NCBI GenBank assembly: GCA_020029455.1
Contig: JAIBJH010000200.1
Coordinates: 1-5,202, forward strand
From: Hyphomicrobiales bacterium
GTDB lineage: Bacteria > Pseudomonadota > Alphaproteobacteria > Rhizobiales > Aestuariivirgaceae
Direction of reading: 5' to 3'
Length of the DNA: 5,202 nt
The translations under genes were made by a program, and so were the position numbers. This document shows, one piece after another, positions 1-5,202 of the stretch. The notes beneath the pieces were generated by a model, which saw nothing but the letters and a program-made list of their open reading frames with translations, made no database searches and was not told the DNA's origin. The first letter of the stretch is position 1. The number at the start of each line of letters is the position of its first letter.

Positions 1-490
1 TGCCGAGTGAAATCATCGGCGTAACGACAAGCCATACATCGCGGTAAATGCCGGCATAGGTGAGATAATCAATGACGCCGCCGAAGGGCGGAATGCCGGG
101 ATTCTCGCTGCCGTCAATCTTCACAGTCACAAGATTCTTGCCGTGCTTCAAATAGGACGTCAGGCGCGCTTCAAAGGGCGTGTAGCCGTCCTTGTGAGCG
201 GCAACTTCAACACCGTTAATCCAGACCTTTGCATCGGCCATGGCGCCATCGAAGCGCAGTGTCACTTCCCGGCCTGCAAATCCGGCCTGCCAGGCTATCA
301 TGCGCTGGTAACAAAAGGTCTTCTGATAAGCCCGCTCATCAAAGTAGGAGAAGGGCAATTCGACCGCTGAATGGGGCAGGCCTACGGATTTACCCTTCGC
401 AAGTTTCTTGACATGCGCCGGTTTGAATTCCTCATGGAAGACCCAGCCGGAGTTGATGGGCGTTTCGCGGCCCAAAGTTTTCTTTTTCAT
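1..490 (-). CDS. Glycoside hydrolase family 2 enzyme, N-terminal part (probable beta-galactosidase)
   Basis: This is the first 163 residues of a gene that continues past the left edge. It starts MKKKTLGRETPINSGWVFHE at an ATG at 490-488. The visible part is the sugar-binding beta-sandwich domain of GH2: the GWVFHEEF opening, LPHSAVELPFSYF (about 38-50), YQKTFCYQR (55-63), LRFDGAMADAKVWINGVEV (78-96), GYTPFEARLT (102-111) and the AGIYRDVWL segment (146-154) are family hallmarks. The catalytic TIM barrel and its two glutamates are not in view. There is no signal peptide, so the enzyme is cytoplasmic and would cleave the imported sugar. Its ATG overlaps the stop of the upstream permease (ATGA), and no good Shine-Dalgarno precedes it, which suggests coupled translation. 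The setting beside lac-type transport genes points to beta-galactosidase, but beta-glucuronidase or beta-mannosidase share this domain, so the substrate is inferred. Confidence 0.88.
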   Translation of the reverse strand, partial: MKKKTLGRETPINSGWVFHEEFKPAHVKKLAKGKSVGLPHSAVELPFSYFDERAYQKTFCYQRMIAWQAGFAGREVTLRFDGAMADAKVWINGVEVAAHKDGYTPFEARLTSYLKHGKNLVTVKIDGSENPGIPPFGGVIDYLTYAGIYRDVWLVVTPMISLG

Positions 491-1305
491 TTGATAGAAC
501 CCGTGAGGCCTTCGACGAATTGGCGTTGCATGAGGAAGAAAATGGCGAGCGTTGGAACGGTGGCCAAAATGGCGGCAACCATGACCAGGCCGAACTCAGG
601 GTAGTAGGCTGAGACCTGGGACGAGACGACCAGCACGATGGTCTTCATTTCATTGGTTTGAAGGACGACGAGAGGCCAGAGATAGCTGTTCCAGGCCGTG
701 AAGAAGACGATGACGAAGGCGGCAGCGAAGGTCGATCGCATCACCGGCATGTAGATGGAGAGGAAAATCTGCCATTCCTTCAAGCCGTCCATGCGTGCCG
801 CATCGCGCAGTTCGGAAGGAAAGGCCTTGGTGTTCTGGCGGAAGAAGAACACGACAAAGCCGGTGGCAATGCCGGGCAGGATGACTGCGAACTTCGTGTT
901 GAGGATGCCGGCAGACGCCATGATCATGAAGAGGGGGATCAGCAGGGCGGCAAAAGGAATGGCGAGCGTGAGGATGATTAGACGGTAAACGCGCTCGCGC
1001 GCTGGCGACCGGAAGACCTCAAAGCCATATCCGGCAAGCGAGCAGATGCCGATGCTTAACACCGTTGTTATGAGGGCGATGCTCAACGAGTTGAAGAGAA
1101 CGAGGGCCACATCGATCGTCTCGAAGAATCTGCCGAAGTTGGCGGCAAGAGCGCTGCCCGGCGTCCATTTGCCCTTGATGATGTCATCCGTGGTGTTTGT
1201 GGCGCCTACAATCATCCACAGGAACGGGAAGATCGAGATGAAGCTCATCAGTGAGAGGATGAGGTAGACGGCAGCGCGCGAGACGATTTTTAATTGGCGG
1301 CGCAT
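487..1305 (-). CDS. lacG: ABC sugar transporter permease, MalG/LacG type
   Basis: A 272-residue inner-membrane subunit of a carbohydrate importer (CUT1 family). About six hydrophobic segments are visible, near residues 11-33, 70-92, 108-130, 138-156, 193-212 and 238-260. The EAA loop that docks on the ATPase is at about 165-189, with DAARMDG, then IFLSIYMPVM. The C-terminus RQFVEGLTGSIK is typical of MalG-type permeases. The reading frame stays open upstream to 1374, but the ATG at 1305-1303 is preferred: it removes a non-conserved, non-hydrophobic 23-residue extension overlapping the previous gene, it has a GGGAG ribosome binding site 7-8 bases upstream, and it overlaps the previous stop by one base (TGATG). 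The stop overlaps the GH2 start. The lac name rests on operon order with the GH2 gene; the transported sugar is not proven by sequence. Confidence 0.92.
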   Translation of the reverse strand: MRRQLKIVSRAAVYLILSLMSFISIFPFLWMIVGATNTTDDIIKGKWTPGSALAANFGRFFETIDVALVLFNSLSIALITTVLSIGICSLAGYGFEVFRSPARERVYRLIILTLAIPFAALLIPLFMIMASAGILNTKFAVILPGIATGFVVFFFRQNTKAFPSELRDAARMDGLKEWQIFLSIYMPVMRSTFAAAFVIVFFTAWNSYLWPLVVLQTNEMKTIVLVVSSQVSAYYPEFGLVMVAAILATVPTLAIFFLMQRQFVEGLTGSIK

Positions 1306-2219
1306 CAGTCTTTCTCCCGCGCCAGCCAGAACTGCAGTGAGGAAAGGATCGCCACAAGGATGACAATCACCCATGAAACCGTGGCGGCATAGCCGAAGGA
1401 CGGCATGAACTTGAAGGTGAGCTGATAGATGTAGAGCGACAGCGTGAGGTCGGCATTGGCGGGACCTGCGCTGGTGCCGGCAGCGTTGGCCGTGATGTTG
1501 GCTACCTCGTCAAAAAGCTGCAGGGTGCCGATGGTCGATGTGACAGTGGTGAACAGGATGACCGGCTTCAACATCGGCACTGTGAGGCGCAGGAACCTGG
1601 CATAAGCCGGAACACCATCGACGCGCGCCGCCTCAAACACCGACTTGTCGATGTTTTGCAGGGCGGCGAGATAGAAAATCATGTTGTAGCCGGTCCAGCG
1701 CCAGGTGATGGCGATCACAATGAGGGCGCGCGACCAGAAGGGATCGGTCATCCAGGGAACGGGTTTGCTCGCAATGTGAAGGGCGAGAAGAACCTGGTTG
1801 ATGAGGCCATCCTCAACGAACATGGAGCGGAAGAGAACGGAATAGGCCACCAATGACGTGACGCAGGGCAGGATGATCGCGGTGCGGAACAGCCAGCGGA
1901 ATTTGAGTTTGGGATCATCCAGCGTTACCGCTGCAAGCAGCGCCAGACACAGCATGATGGGAACTTGCACCAGAAGGAAGAGTAGCGTGTTACCAAGGGC
2001 CTTGAGGAAAACCGGGTCGTGCCAAAGGCGAATGATGTTGTCGAAGCCGGCGAAGGTCAGGTTCATGCCTTTGCCCTTCTGGAAGCTCATCCAGAGCGAC
2101 CACAGCATGGGACAGGCGAGAAAGAGAATTATCAGGCACAGGGCCGGCGCCACAAAAAGCCAGCCATTCACATTGATGGCCCTGCTCAAAGGCGGGGCGG
2201 ATTGCCGTGCGGTGATCAT
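1305..2219 (-). CDS. lacF: ABC sugar transporter permease, MalF/LacF type
   Basis: A 304-residue inner-membrane permease that pairs with the MalG-type subunit to form the transmembrane channel. Hydrophobic segments lie near residues 19-41, 76-100, 112-132, 164-186, 217-236 and 277-300. The EAA loop is at about 196-220: EAARVDG, a nine-residue gap, then VPMLKP. The segment GTSAGPANADLTLSLYIYQ (about 248-266) is characteristic of sugar permeases of this family, and the length is normal for LacF/UgpA-type members rather than the longer enteric MalF. The ATG at 2219-2217 is the only credible start: an in-frame TGA lies a dozen codons upstream and only CTG falls between. No clear Shine-Dalgarno precedes it, which is odd given the GC-rich stem-loop just upstream. 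It starts 57 bases after the binding-protein gene and ends overlapping the next permease by one base. Confidence 0.92.
   Translation of the reverse strand: MITARQSAPPLSRAINVNGWLFVAPALCLIILFLACPMLWSLWMSFQKGKGMNLTFAGFDNIIRLWHDPVFLKALGNTLLFLLVQVPIMLCLALLAAVTLDDPKLKFRWLFRTAIILPCVTSLVAYSVLFRSMFVEDGLINQVLLALHIASKPVPWMTDPFWSRALIVIAITWRWTGYNMIFYLAALQNIDKSVFEAARVDGVPAYARFLRLTVPMLKPVILFTTVTSTIGTLQLFDEVANITANAAGTSAGPANADLTLSLYIYQLTFKFMPSFGYAATVSWVIVILVAILSSLQFWLAREKD
1310..1318 (-). promoter_or_regulatory. Ribosome binding site that decides the MalG-type permease start
   Basis: On the minus strand GGGAGAAAG lies just before the ATG at 1305-1303, with about 7 bases between GGGAGA and the start. It sits inside the last codons of the upstream permease and supports the short form of the downstream protein over the extended frame beginning at 1374. 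Confidence 0.65.
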
Positions 2220-2232
2220 GATGGGCAGGAAA

Positions 2233-2270
2233 GAGCGCCGCCGGCCCGGAGGTCAAGCAGGCGGCGCCTC
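2233..2270 (-). promoter_or_regulatory. GC-rich stem-loop between binding-protein and permease genes
   Basis: The arms 2235-2242 (gcgccgcc) and 2260-2267 (ggcggcgc) are perfect complements of 8 bp, and extend by three more pairs (GAG/CTC) if one G is bulged, with a loop of 17 bases. The transcript has no long U-run after the 3' arm (only CUCUUU), so a strong intrinsic terminator is unlikely. A hairpin here commonly protects the upstream binding-protein mRNA from 3' exonucleases or causes partial termination, giving more binding protein than permease. The structure is seen; the role is inferred. Confidence 0.5.
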
Positions 2271-2276
2271 GCAGGC

Positions 2277-3545
2277 CTACTGGATTTGCGTCTTTACCTG
2301 CTCGTCAATGGCTTTGATGGCATCGTCCACGCTGCCGCCACTGGCGAGGGCGGGAAGCTGGGCCGATACTGCGGCATCGGCTTCATTGGTGAAGATGCCG
2401 TAGTTCACCGCAGGCACTTGCCCGAGCCAGTTCGAGAAGCTTTGCCAGATCTTGTCGCCACCGAAGAAATCGTCGGCTGAAGAATAGGCATCGCCATTGC
2501 GTGCCGCCAGCAATGAGCCAACCGCACCCTGGTTCACCAGGATCTGCTGATAGAAGTCGACGTCCTTGCCATAGATTTCATTGAGGAAGTCGGCGGCCTC
2601 ATTCTTTTCGGGCGAGCTTGCGAGAACATACCAGCTTGAACCGCCAAGGTTTGAGGCGTTGGTGGCGCCTTGCGCGTCAGCCATCGGAATGGGGGCAACG
2701 CCCCACTTGCCGGCCTGGTCCTTCTGCGCCTTTACGGTGCCGGTGATCCACACACCGGTGATGACACTTGCCACATCGCCGGAGGTGAATTTGGAGACCC
2801 AATCCGACCAGCCCGAGGCGGGCTTGTAAATACCGGATTGCAGCAATTTCTGTTCGACAGTGAGAGCCGCCTTAAGGCCTTCATTGCCGGCGATATTGGG
2901 GTTGCCGTCCATGTCAAAATACCATTTGCCGGTCGATTGCATGATGATGCGGATGAGGCCGCCATCGGCCGGGTCCATGCCCAGCATCTTGTGACCGGTT
3001 TTTTCTTCAACGGCCTTGCCGATTTCAATGTACTTGTCCCAAGTGAGGCTCTGCATGTCTTCCGGCTTGTAGCCAGCAGCTTCAATATAATCCTTGCGGT
3101 AGAAAAGGCCGGTGACTCCGGAGTCGAACGGCATGCCATAGACCTTGCCTTCGAGCGTCATGAGTTGAACCTTGTAGGGCGCCATGCCGGAATAATCGAC
3201 GCCATGATCGGAGAGCGCCTCAAAACTGCCGGGGAAGCTCTGGAGATATTTCTGCGCGCCGTAGTCTTCGATCAGCACGATGTCGGGCAGCGCGTCCGTG
3301 GCATTGGAGGCGAGAGCTGTCTGCAGCTTCTGCTCCACGTCACCCTTGTTGAGGTCGACAATATTCACGTTGATGTCCGGATGGGTTTTGCCATAGCGGG
3401 CCGCCGCTTCCTTCATGATGGCCACGTTGAAATTCGGATCCCAACACCACACGGTGATGTCCTTGGCGTCGGCGGCGAAGGTGCCTGCGAATGTGATCGC
3501 AGTCGTGACCGTAAGTCCAAGTGTGAATTTGCTGAATGCATTCAT
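2277..3545 (-). CDS. lacE: ABC transporter sugar-binding protein (family 1, LacE-like)
   Basis: A 422-residue periplasmic solute-binding protein that delivers sugar to the two permeases encoded downstream. The N-terminus is a signal peptide: MNAFSK, a hydrophobic stretch at about 7-24, and a probable cleavage after ADA (25-27), leaving a mature start KDITVWCWDPNFN. There is no lipobox cysteine. Family 1 features include EQKLQTALAS (71-80), PDIVLIEDYGAQKYL (87-101), the GKVYGMPFDSGVTGLFYRKD run (133-152), a GDVASVITGVWITG segment (256-269), GKWGVAPIP (279-287) and GGSSWYVLASS (301-311). The ITVWCWDPNFNVAIMKEAA opening resembles lactose-binding LacE of Agrobacterium/Rhizobium as I recall it. 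The frame is open to an ATG at 3596, but the ATG at 3545-3543 is chosen because it has a strong GGGAGGA site and places the signal peptide at the N-terminus; the longer form would add 17 polar residues. Probable first gene of the transport operon. Confidence 0.93.
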   Translation of the reverse strand: MNAFSKFTLGLTVTTAITFAGTFAADAKDITVWCWDPNFNVAIMKEAAARYGKTHPDINVNIVDLNKGDVEQKLQTALASNATDALPDIVLIEDYGAQKYLQSFPGSFEALSDHGVDYSGMAPYKVQLMTLEGKVYGMPFDSGVTGLFYRKDYIEAAGYKPEDMQSLTWDKYIEIGKAVEEKTGHKMLGMDPADGGLIRIIMQSTGKWYFDMDGNPNIAGNEGLKAALTVEQKLLQSGIYKPASGWSDWVSKFTSGDVASVITGVWITGTVKAQKDQAGKWGVAPIPMADAQGATNASNLGGSSWYVLASSPEKNEAADFLNEIYGKDVDFYQQILVNQGAVGSLLAARNGDAYSSADDFFGGDKIWQSFSNWLGQVPAVNYGIFTNEADAAVSAQLPALASGGSVDDAIKAIDEQVKTQIQ

Positions 3546-3551
3546 GTTTGT

Positions 3552-3558
3552 TCCTCCC
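3552..3558 (-). promoter_or_regulatory. Strong ribosome binding site of the binding-protein gene
   Basis: On the minus strand GGGAGGA is followed by six bases (ACAAAC) and the ATG at 3545-3543. It is the best Shine-Dalgarno in the window, fits the high expression expected for a periplasmic binding protein, and decides the start against the upstream in-frame ATG at 3596, which has none. Confidence 0.8.
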
Positions 3559-3560
3559 TG

Positions 3561-3583
3561 GGCGCTCTGTTTCTGGCGCTCTG
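3561..3583 (-). repeat. 9-bp direct repeat in the binding-protein leader
   Basis: The sequence ggcgctctg occurs at 3561-3569 and exactly again at 3575-3583, separated by tttct (14-base period). It lies in the probable 5' untranslated region directly upstream of the Shine-Dalgarno. It may be a chance or slippage duplication; no function is assigned. Confidence 0.5.
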
Positions 3584-3587
3584 GGGA

Positions 3588-3618
3588 ATCTTGCATACAA
3601 CGGTAAGGTGGGCAAGAT
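3588..3618 (-). repeat. 7-bp inverted repeat in the regulator/binding-protein gap
   Basis: atcttgc at 3588-3594 and gcaagat at 3612-3618 are perfect complements with a 17-base loop. If transcribed the arms could form a modest stem-loop, possibly ending repressor transcripts or folding the operon leader; there is no U-run to make a convincing terminator. It may instead be a protein-binding dyad or chance. Confidence 0.35.
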
Positions 3619-3623
3619 ATTTA

Positions 3624-3636
3624 GTAAACTATTTAC
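3624..3636. promoter_or_regulatory. Candidate operator upstream of the transport operon
   Basis: GTAAACTATTTAC is a perfect 13-bp dyad (GTAAA, 3-base centre, TTTAC). It overlaps the stop codon of the repressor gene (3629-3631) and lies about 78 bases before the binding-protein start. The same GTAA-N5-TTAC arrangement recurs at 4712-4724 upstream of the repressor, with 11 or so matching positions over 17 aligned bases. LacI-family proteins bind such dyads as dimers, so this is the likely site through which the adjacent repressor controls the transporter. I could not identify clean -35 and -10 boxes for the operon around it. Confidence 0.55.
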
Positions 3637-4675
3637 CCGAGGATTTCTTGTGTGATTGCAGCTTGGCGTTGCGGCAACTGTCGCGCCAGATGATCTTCAC
3701 GCCGAGCTTCACTTCCTTCACCGTGTCACGCCCAGCCAGCCGCTCTAGGAGGAGATCGACCGCCGCCTCGCCGAGTTTTTCCGCTTCGATATGAATGGTG
3801 GTGAGGGGCGGCGAGAGAAACTGCGCGGCGGGAATGTCATTGAAGCCGACCACGACGAAATCCTTGCCCACTTTCAGGCCGCCTTCCTGCACTGCGCGAT
3901 AGACGCCGATTGCCACATTGTCGTTGCCGCCGATGATTACCTGCGGAATTCCGGAATTGCCGAGCCAGCGCTGCATGGCGGTATAGCCCGTCTCGTGACG
4001 CAGGGGCCCAATGTGAAGATAGTCGGGATCAAAGACCTGGTGCCGTTCCGCCCAAGCGCGGAAGGCACGGCAGCGCTCATCGCCCTTGGGGGCGTTTCTG
4101 TCATCTTCCAGACCGAAGCCGGCAATAATGCCAAACTTCTTGTAACCATTTGAAAACAATAGGTCCAATAGCCTTGTCGTAGCGCTTGCGAGATCGCTGA
4201 AGGTGCAGTCGAAGCGCTCGCCAGACGGGTGGGAATCGGCAAACACAAGGGCCTCGCTGTGCTTGGCGAGCCAGCCAATCTCCTCTTCGGTGTGGGGTCC
4301 CACGGCAATCACACCAGAGGCGGAGGCTAGCAAAGAGGCGTCGGGCGCATCATCGGTGTGATAGACGCGGACGATTTCCGCCTGGAGGGCCTGGCAGCGG
4401 CGCTCAATTCCAAGGCGCACGGCCACATAATAGGGATCGGCCAGTTCTTCTTCAGGCCGCAGGAAATGGGCAAGCGCAATCCTGAGCCGCTTGCCATTGC
4501 CGGCGCGGCGCATGGCCCGCGTCCGTGGCGAAGCATAGTTCAGGGCCTCGGCAATCTCGAAAACGGCTGTGCGGGTGGCATCGGCCACGGACAGCGTCGG
4601 GTCGTAGCTCAACACCCGAGAGACGGTGGAAGGCGAGATTCCCGCCGCCTTGGCAATTTCCTTAAGAGTTACCAT
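3629..4675 (-). CDS. LacI/GalR-family transcriptional repressor, EbgR-like
   Basis: A 348-residue DNA-binding regulator. The N-terminal helix-turn-helix is at 2-22 (TLKEIAKAAGISPSTVSRVL), followed by DPTLSV and the IAEALNY segment before the hinge helix (about 50-58). The rest is a periplasmic-binding-protein-like sensor domain: DPYYVAVRLGIERRC (80-94), IIGGNDNVAIGVYRAVQ (247-263) and GFNDIPAAQFLSPPLTTIHI (277-296). The DPTL, DPYY-A-R-GIE and NDIPAAQF segments resemble E. coli EbgR, regulator of a GH2 beta-galactosidase, which fits the neighbours. The ATG at 4675-4673 is chosen: it starts MVTLKEIA like other family members. An in-frame TTG at 4711 would add 12 residues but falls within the operator-like dyad and next to the likely transcription start. 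Neither has a good Shine-Dalgarno. Probably an autoregulated repressor released by the imported sugar or a derivative; the effector is inferred. Confidence 0.92.
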   Translation of the reverse strand: MVTLKEIAKAAGISPSTVSRVLSYDPTLSVADATRTAVFEIAEALNYASPRTRAMRRAGNGKRLRIALAHFLRPEEELADPYYVAVRLGIERRCQALQAEIVRVYHTDDAPDASLLASASGVIAVGPHTEEEIGWLAKHSEALVFADSHPSGERFDCTFSDLASATTRLLDLLFSNGYKKFGIIAGFGLEDDRNAPKGDERCRAFRAWAERHQVFDPDYLHIGPLRHETGYTAMQRWLGNSGIPQVIIGGNDNVAIGVYRAVQEGGLKVGKDFVVVGFNDIPAAQFLSPPLTTIHIEAEKLGEAAVDLLLERLAGRDTVKEVKLGVKIIWRDSCRNAKLQSHKKSSGK

Positions 4676-4709
4676 TGCACAGGGTTTTAGCGGCAGGGCA
4701 GCCGTACTC

Positions 4710-4726
4710 AAGTAAAAAAGTTACTT
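4710..4726. promoter_or_regulatory. Candidate operator upstream of the repressor gene
   Basis: AAGTAA (4710-4715) and TTACTT (4721-4726) form a perfect 6-bp inverted repeat around a 5-base centre, AAAAG. It shares the GTAA-N5-TTAC core with the dyad at 3624-3636 and lies 35 bases before the repressor ATG. Its right end touches the proposed -10 box, a position from which a bound repressor would block RNA polymerase, so negative autoregulation is the simplest reading. Confidence 0.55.
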
Positions 4727-4753
4727 ATGGTGAGGAGACTGCCACAGCGGCAA
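4724..4753 (-). promoter_or_regulatory. Possible sigma-70-type promoter of the repressor gene
   Basis: On the minus strand TTGCCG (4753-4748) and CATAAG (4729-4724) are separated by 18 bases; each matches four of six consensus positions. Transcription would begin near 4717, inside the operator-like dyad and about 42 bases before the ATG at 4675. The boxes are weak, and the -35 overlaps a 10-bp palindrome, GGCAATTGCC at 4749-4758, so the call is tentative. Confidence 0.3.
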
Positions 4754-4764
4754 TTGCCACCGTT

Positions 4765-5202
4765 TCACGACTTGACGAGCAGTATGGCTTCGATTTCGAC
4801 GGTCGTGCCAATGGGCAGAGAGCCCATGCCCACTGCGGAACGCGCGTGTTTGCCTGCCTCGCCCAACACCTCGACGAAGAGATCTGAGCAGCCATTGATC
4901 ACCTTGGGATGGTCGGTGAAATCGGGCGTGGCATTGACCATCCCTAAGAGCTTCACCACGGCCTCGATGCGCGAGAGGTCGCCAAGGGCCTTCTTGGCGA
5001 CGGCCAGCAATTGAAGGCCTGTCAGGCGGGCATCCTCATATCCCTTGGCGATATCAATGTTGAGACCGAGCTTTCCAGTGCTGTAGTTGCCATCTGGCAA
5101 TTTTGGACCTTGGCCGGAAAGGAAAAGCAAGGGTCCAGCGAAGCGCCAGGGCACATAGTTCGCAACCGGCACCGGCGGGGCAGGCAGGATGATGCCCAGT
5201 TT
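4765..5202 (-). CDS. RidA/YjgF/UK114-family protein, start beyond the right edge
   Basis: The frame is open to the window edge, so 145 residues plus the stop are seen and the true start lies outside. The GTG at 5172 is internal: upstream codons read KLGIILPAPP, the usual N-terminal lead of the roughly 150-residue RidA-like subgroup, followed by VPVANYVP, FLSGQGP (27-33), TGKLG (42-46), and the C-terminal ARSAVGMGSLP (120-130) with TTVEIEAI (133-140). The arginine at visible residue 121 aligns with the substrate-binding Arg of E. coli RidA, which deaminates reactive enamine/imine intermediates such as 2-aminoacrylate; whether this divergent subgroup does so is uncertain. It would act in the cytoplasm as a trimer by family analogy. 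It ends 89 bases before the repressor start with no convincing terminator, so read-through is possible, but no functional tie to sugar uptake is evident. Confidence 0.88.
   Translation of the reverse strand, partial: KLGIILPAPPVPVANYVPWRFAGPLLFLSGQGPKLPDGNYSTGKLGLNIDIAKGYEDARLTGLQLLAVAKKALGDLSRIEAVVKLLGMVNATPDFTDHPKVINGCSDLFVEVLGEAGKHARSAVGMGSLPIGTTVEIEAILLVKS

Noticed and set aside
1306..1374. N-terminal extension of the MalG-type permease
   Set aside because: The extra 23 residues overlap the previous gene, are not membrane-like, and the inner ATG at 1305 has a ribosome binding site and the usual TGATG junction.
2233..2270. Intrinsic terminator after the binding-protein gene
   Set aside because: The hairpin is real but is followed only by CUCUUU, and the permeases downstream need to be transcribed from the same operon.
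1858..2480. Plus-strand open frames of 150-180 codons over the first permease and the binding-protein end
   Set aside because: Opposite-frame shadows of strongly recognisable transporter genes, with no ribosome binding sites or family features seen.
3546..3596. Upstream ATG giving a 439-residue binding protein
   Set aside because: It lacks a Shine-Dalgarno and would put 17 polar residues before the signal peptide.
2670..3794. A 374-codon open frame on the plus strand, opposite the binding protein and the regulator end
   Set aside because: It is antisense to two well-supported genes and spans the regulatory gap between them; its translation shows no recognisable family and reads like the low-complexity product of a GC-biased opposite frame.
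4676..4711. TTG start for the repressor adding 12 residues
   Set aside because: It falls in the operator-like dyad beside the likely transcription start, and family members normally begin about where the ATG at 4675 does.
1..5202. tRNA, rRNA, CRISPR, insertion sequence, phage or toxin-antitoxin elements
   Set aside because: Genes nearly fill the window; I saw no repeat arrays, transposase motifs, terminal inverted repeats or tRNA-like folds.

Overview
The window holds six genes, all on the minus strand. In the direction of transcription (right to left) they are: the 3' part of a RidA/YjgF-family gene (4765-5202, running off the right edge); a LacI/GalR-family repressor most like EbgR (3629-4675); an ABC sugar-binding lipidless periplasmic protein (2277-3545); two ABC sugar permeases (1305-2219 and 487-1305); and the N-terminal 163 residues of a glycoside hydrolase family 2 enzyme (1-490, running off the left edge). 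The order binding protein, MalF-type permease, MalG-type permease, GH2 enzyme matches the lacE-lacF-lacG-lacZ order known from Agrobacterium/Rhizobium. The sequence style (moderately GC-rich, protein families, operon order) suggests an alphaproteobacterium, probably Rhizobiales/Hyphomicrobiales; this is inference from recognition, not from a search.

Region by region: 1-490 GH2 enzyme (probable beta-galactosidase); 487-2219 the two inner-membrane permeases, overlapping each other by 1 base and the GH2 gene by 4 bases; 2220-2276 a short gap with a GC-rich stem-loop; 2277-3545 the binding protein with a clear signal peptide and a strong ribosome binding site; 3546-3628 a leader/regulatory gap with a direct repeat, an inverted repeat and part of an operator-like dyad; 3629-4675 the repressor; 4676-4764 a second regulatory gap with a matching dyad and a plausible promoter; 4765-5202 the RidA-like gene.

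How it works together: the binding protein would capture a disaccharide or oligosaccharide (lactose or another galactoside is the best guess) in the periplasm, the permeases would carry it in, and the GH2 enzyme would hydrolyse it in the cytoplasm. The transporter ATPase is not in the window; in the rhizobial lac arrangement it follows the GH2 gene, so it is expected beyond the left edge. The repressor probably controls both itself and the transport operon: the two gaps flanking it each carry a GTAA-N5-TTAC dyad in a similar sequence context. No wholly new system is evident; the most informative unexplained features are the paired operator-like dyads and the stem-loop between the binding protein and the first permease.
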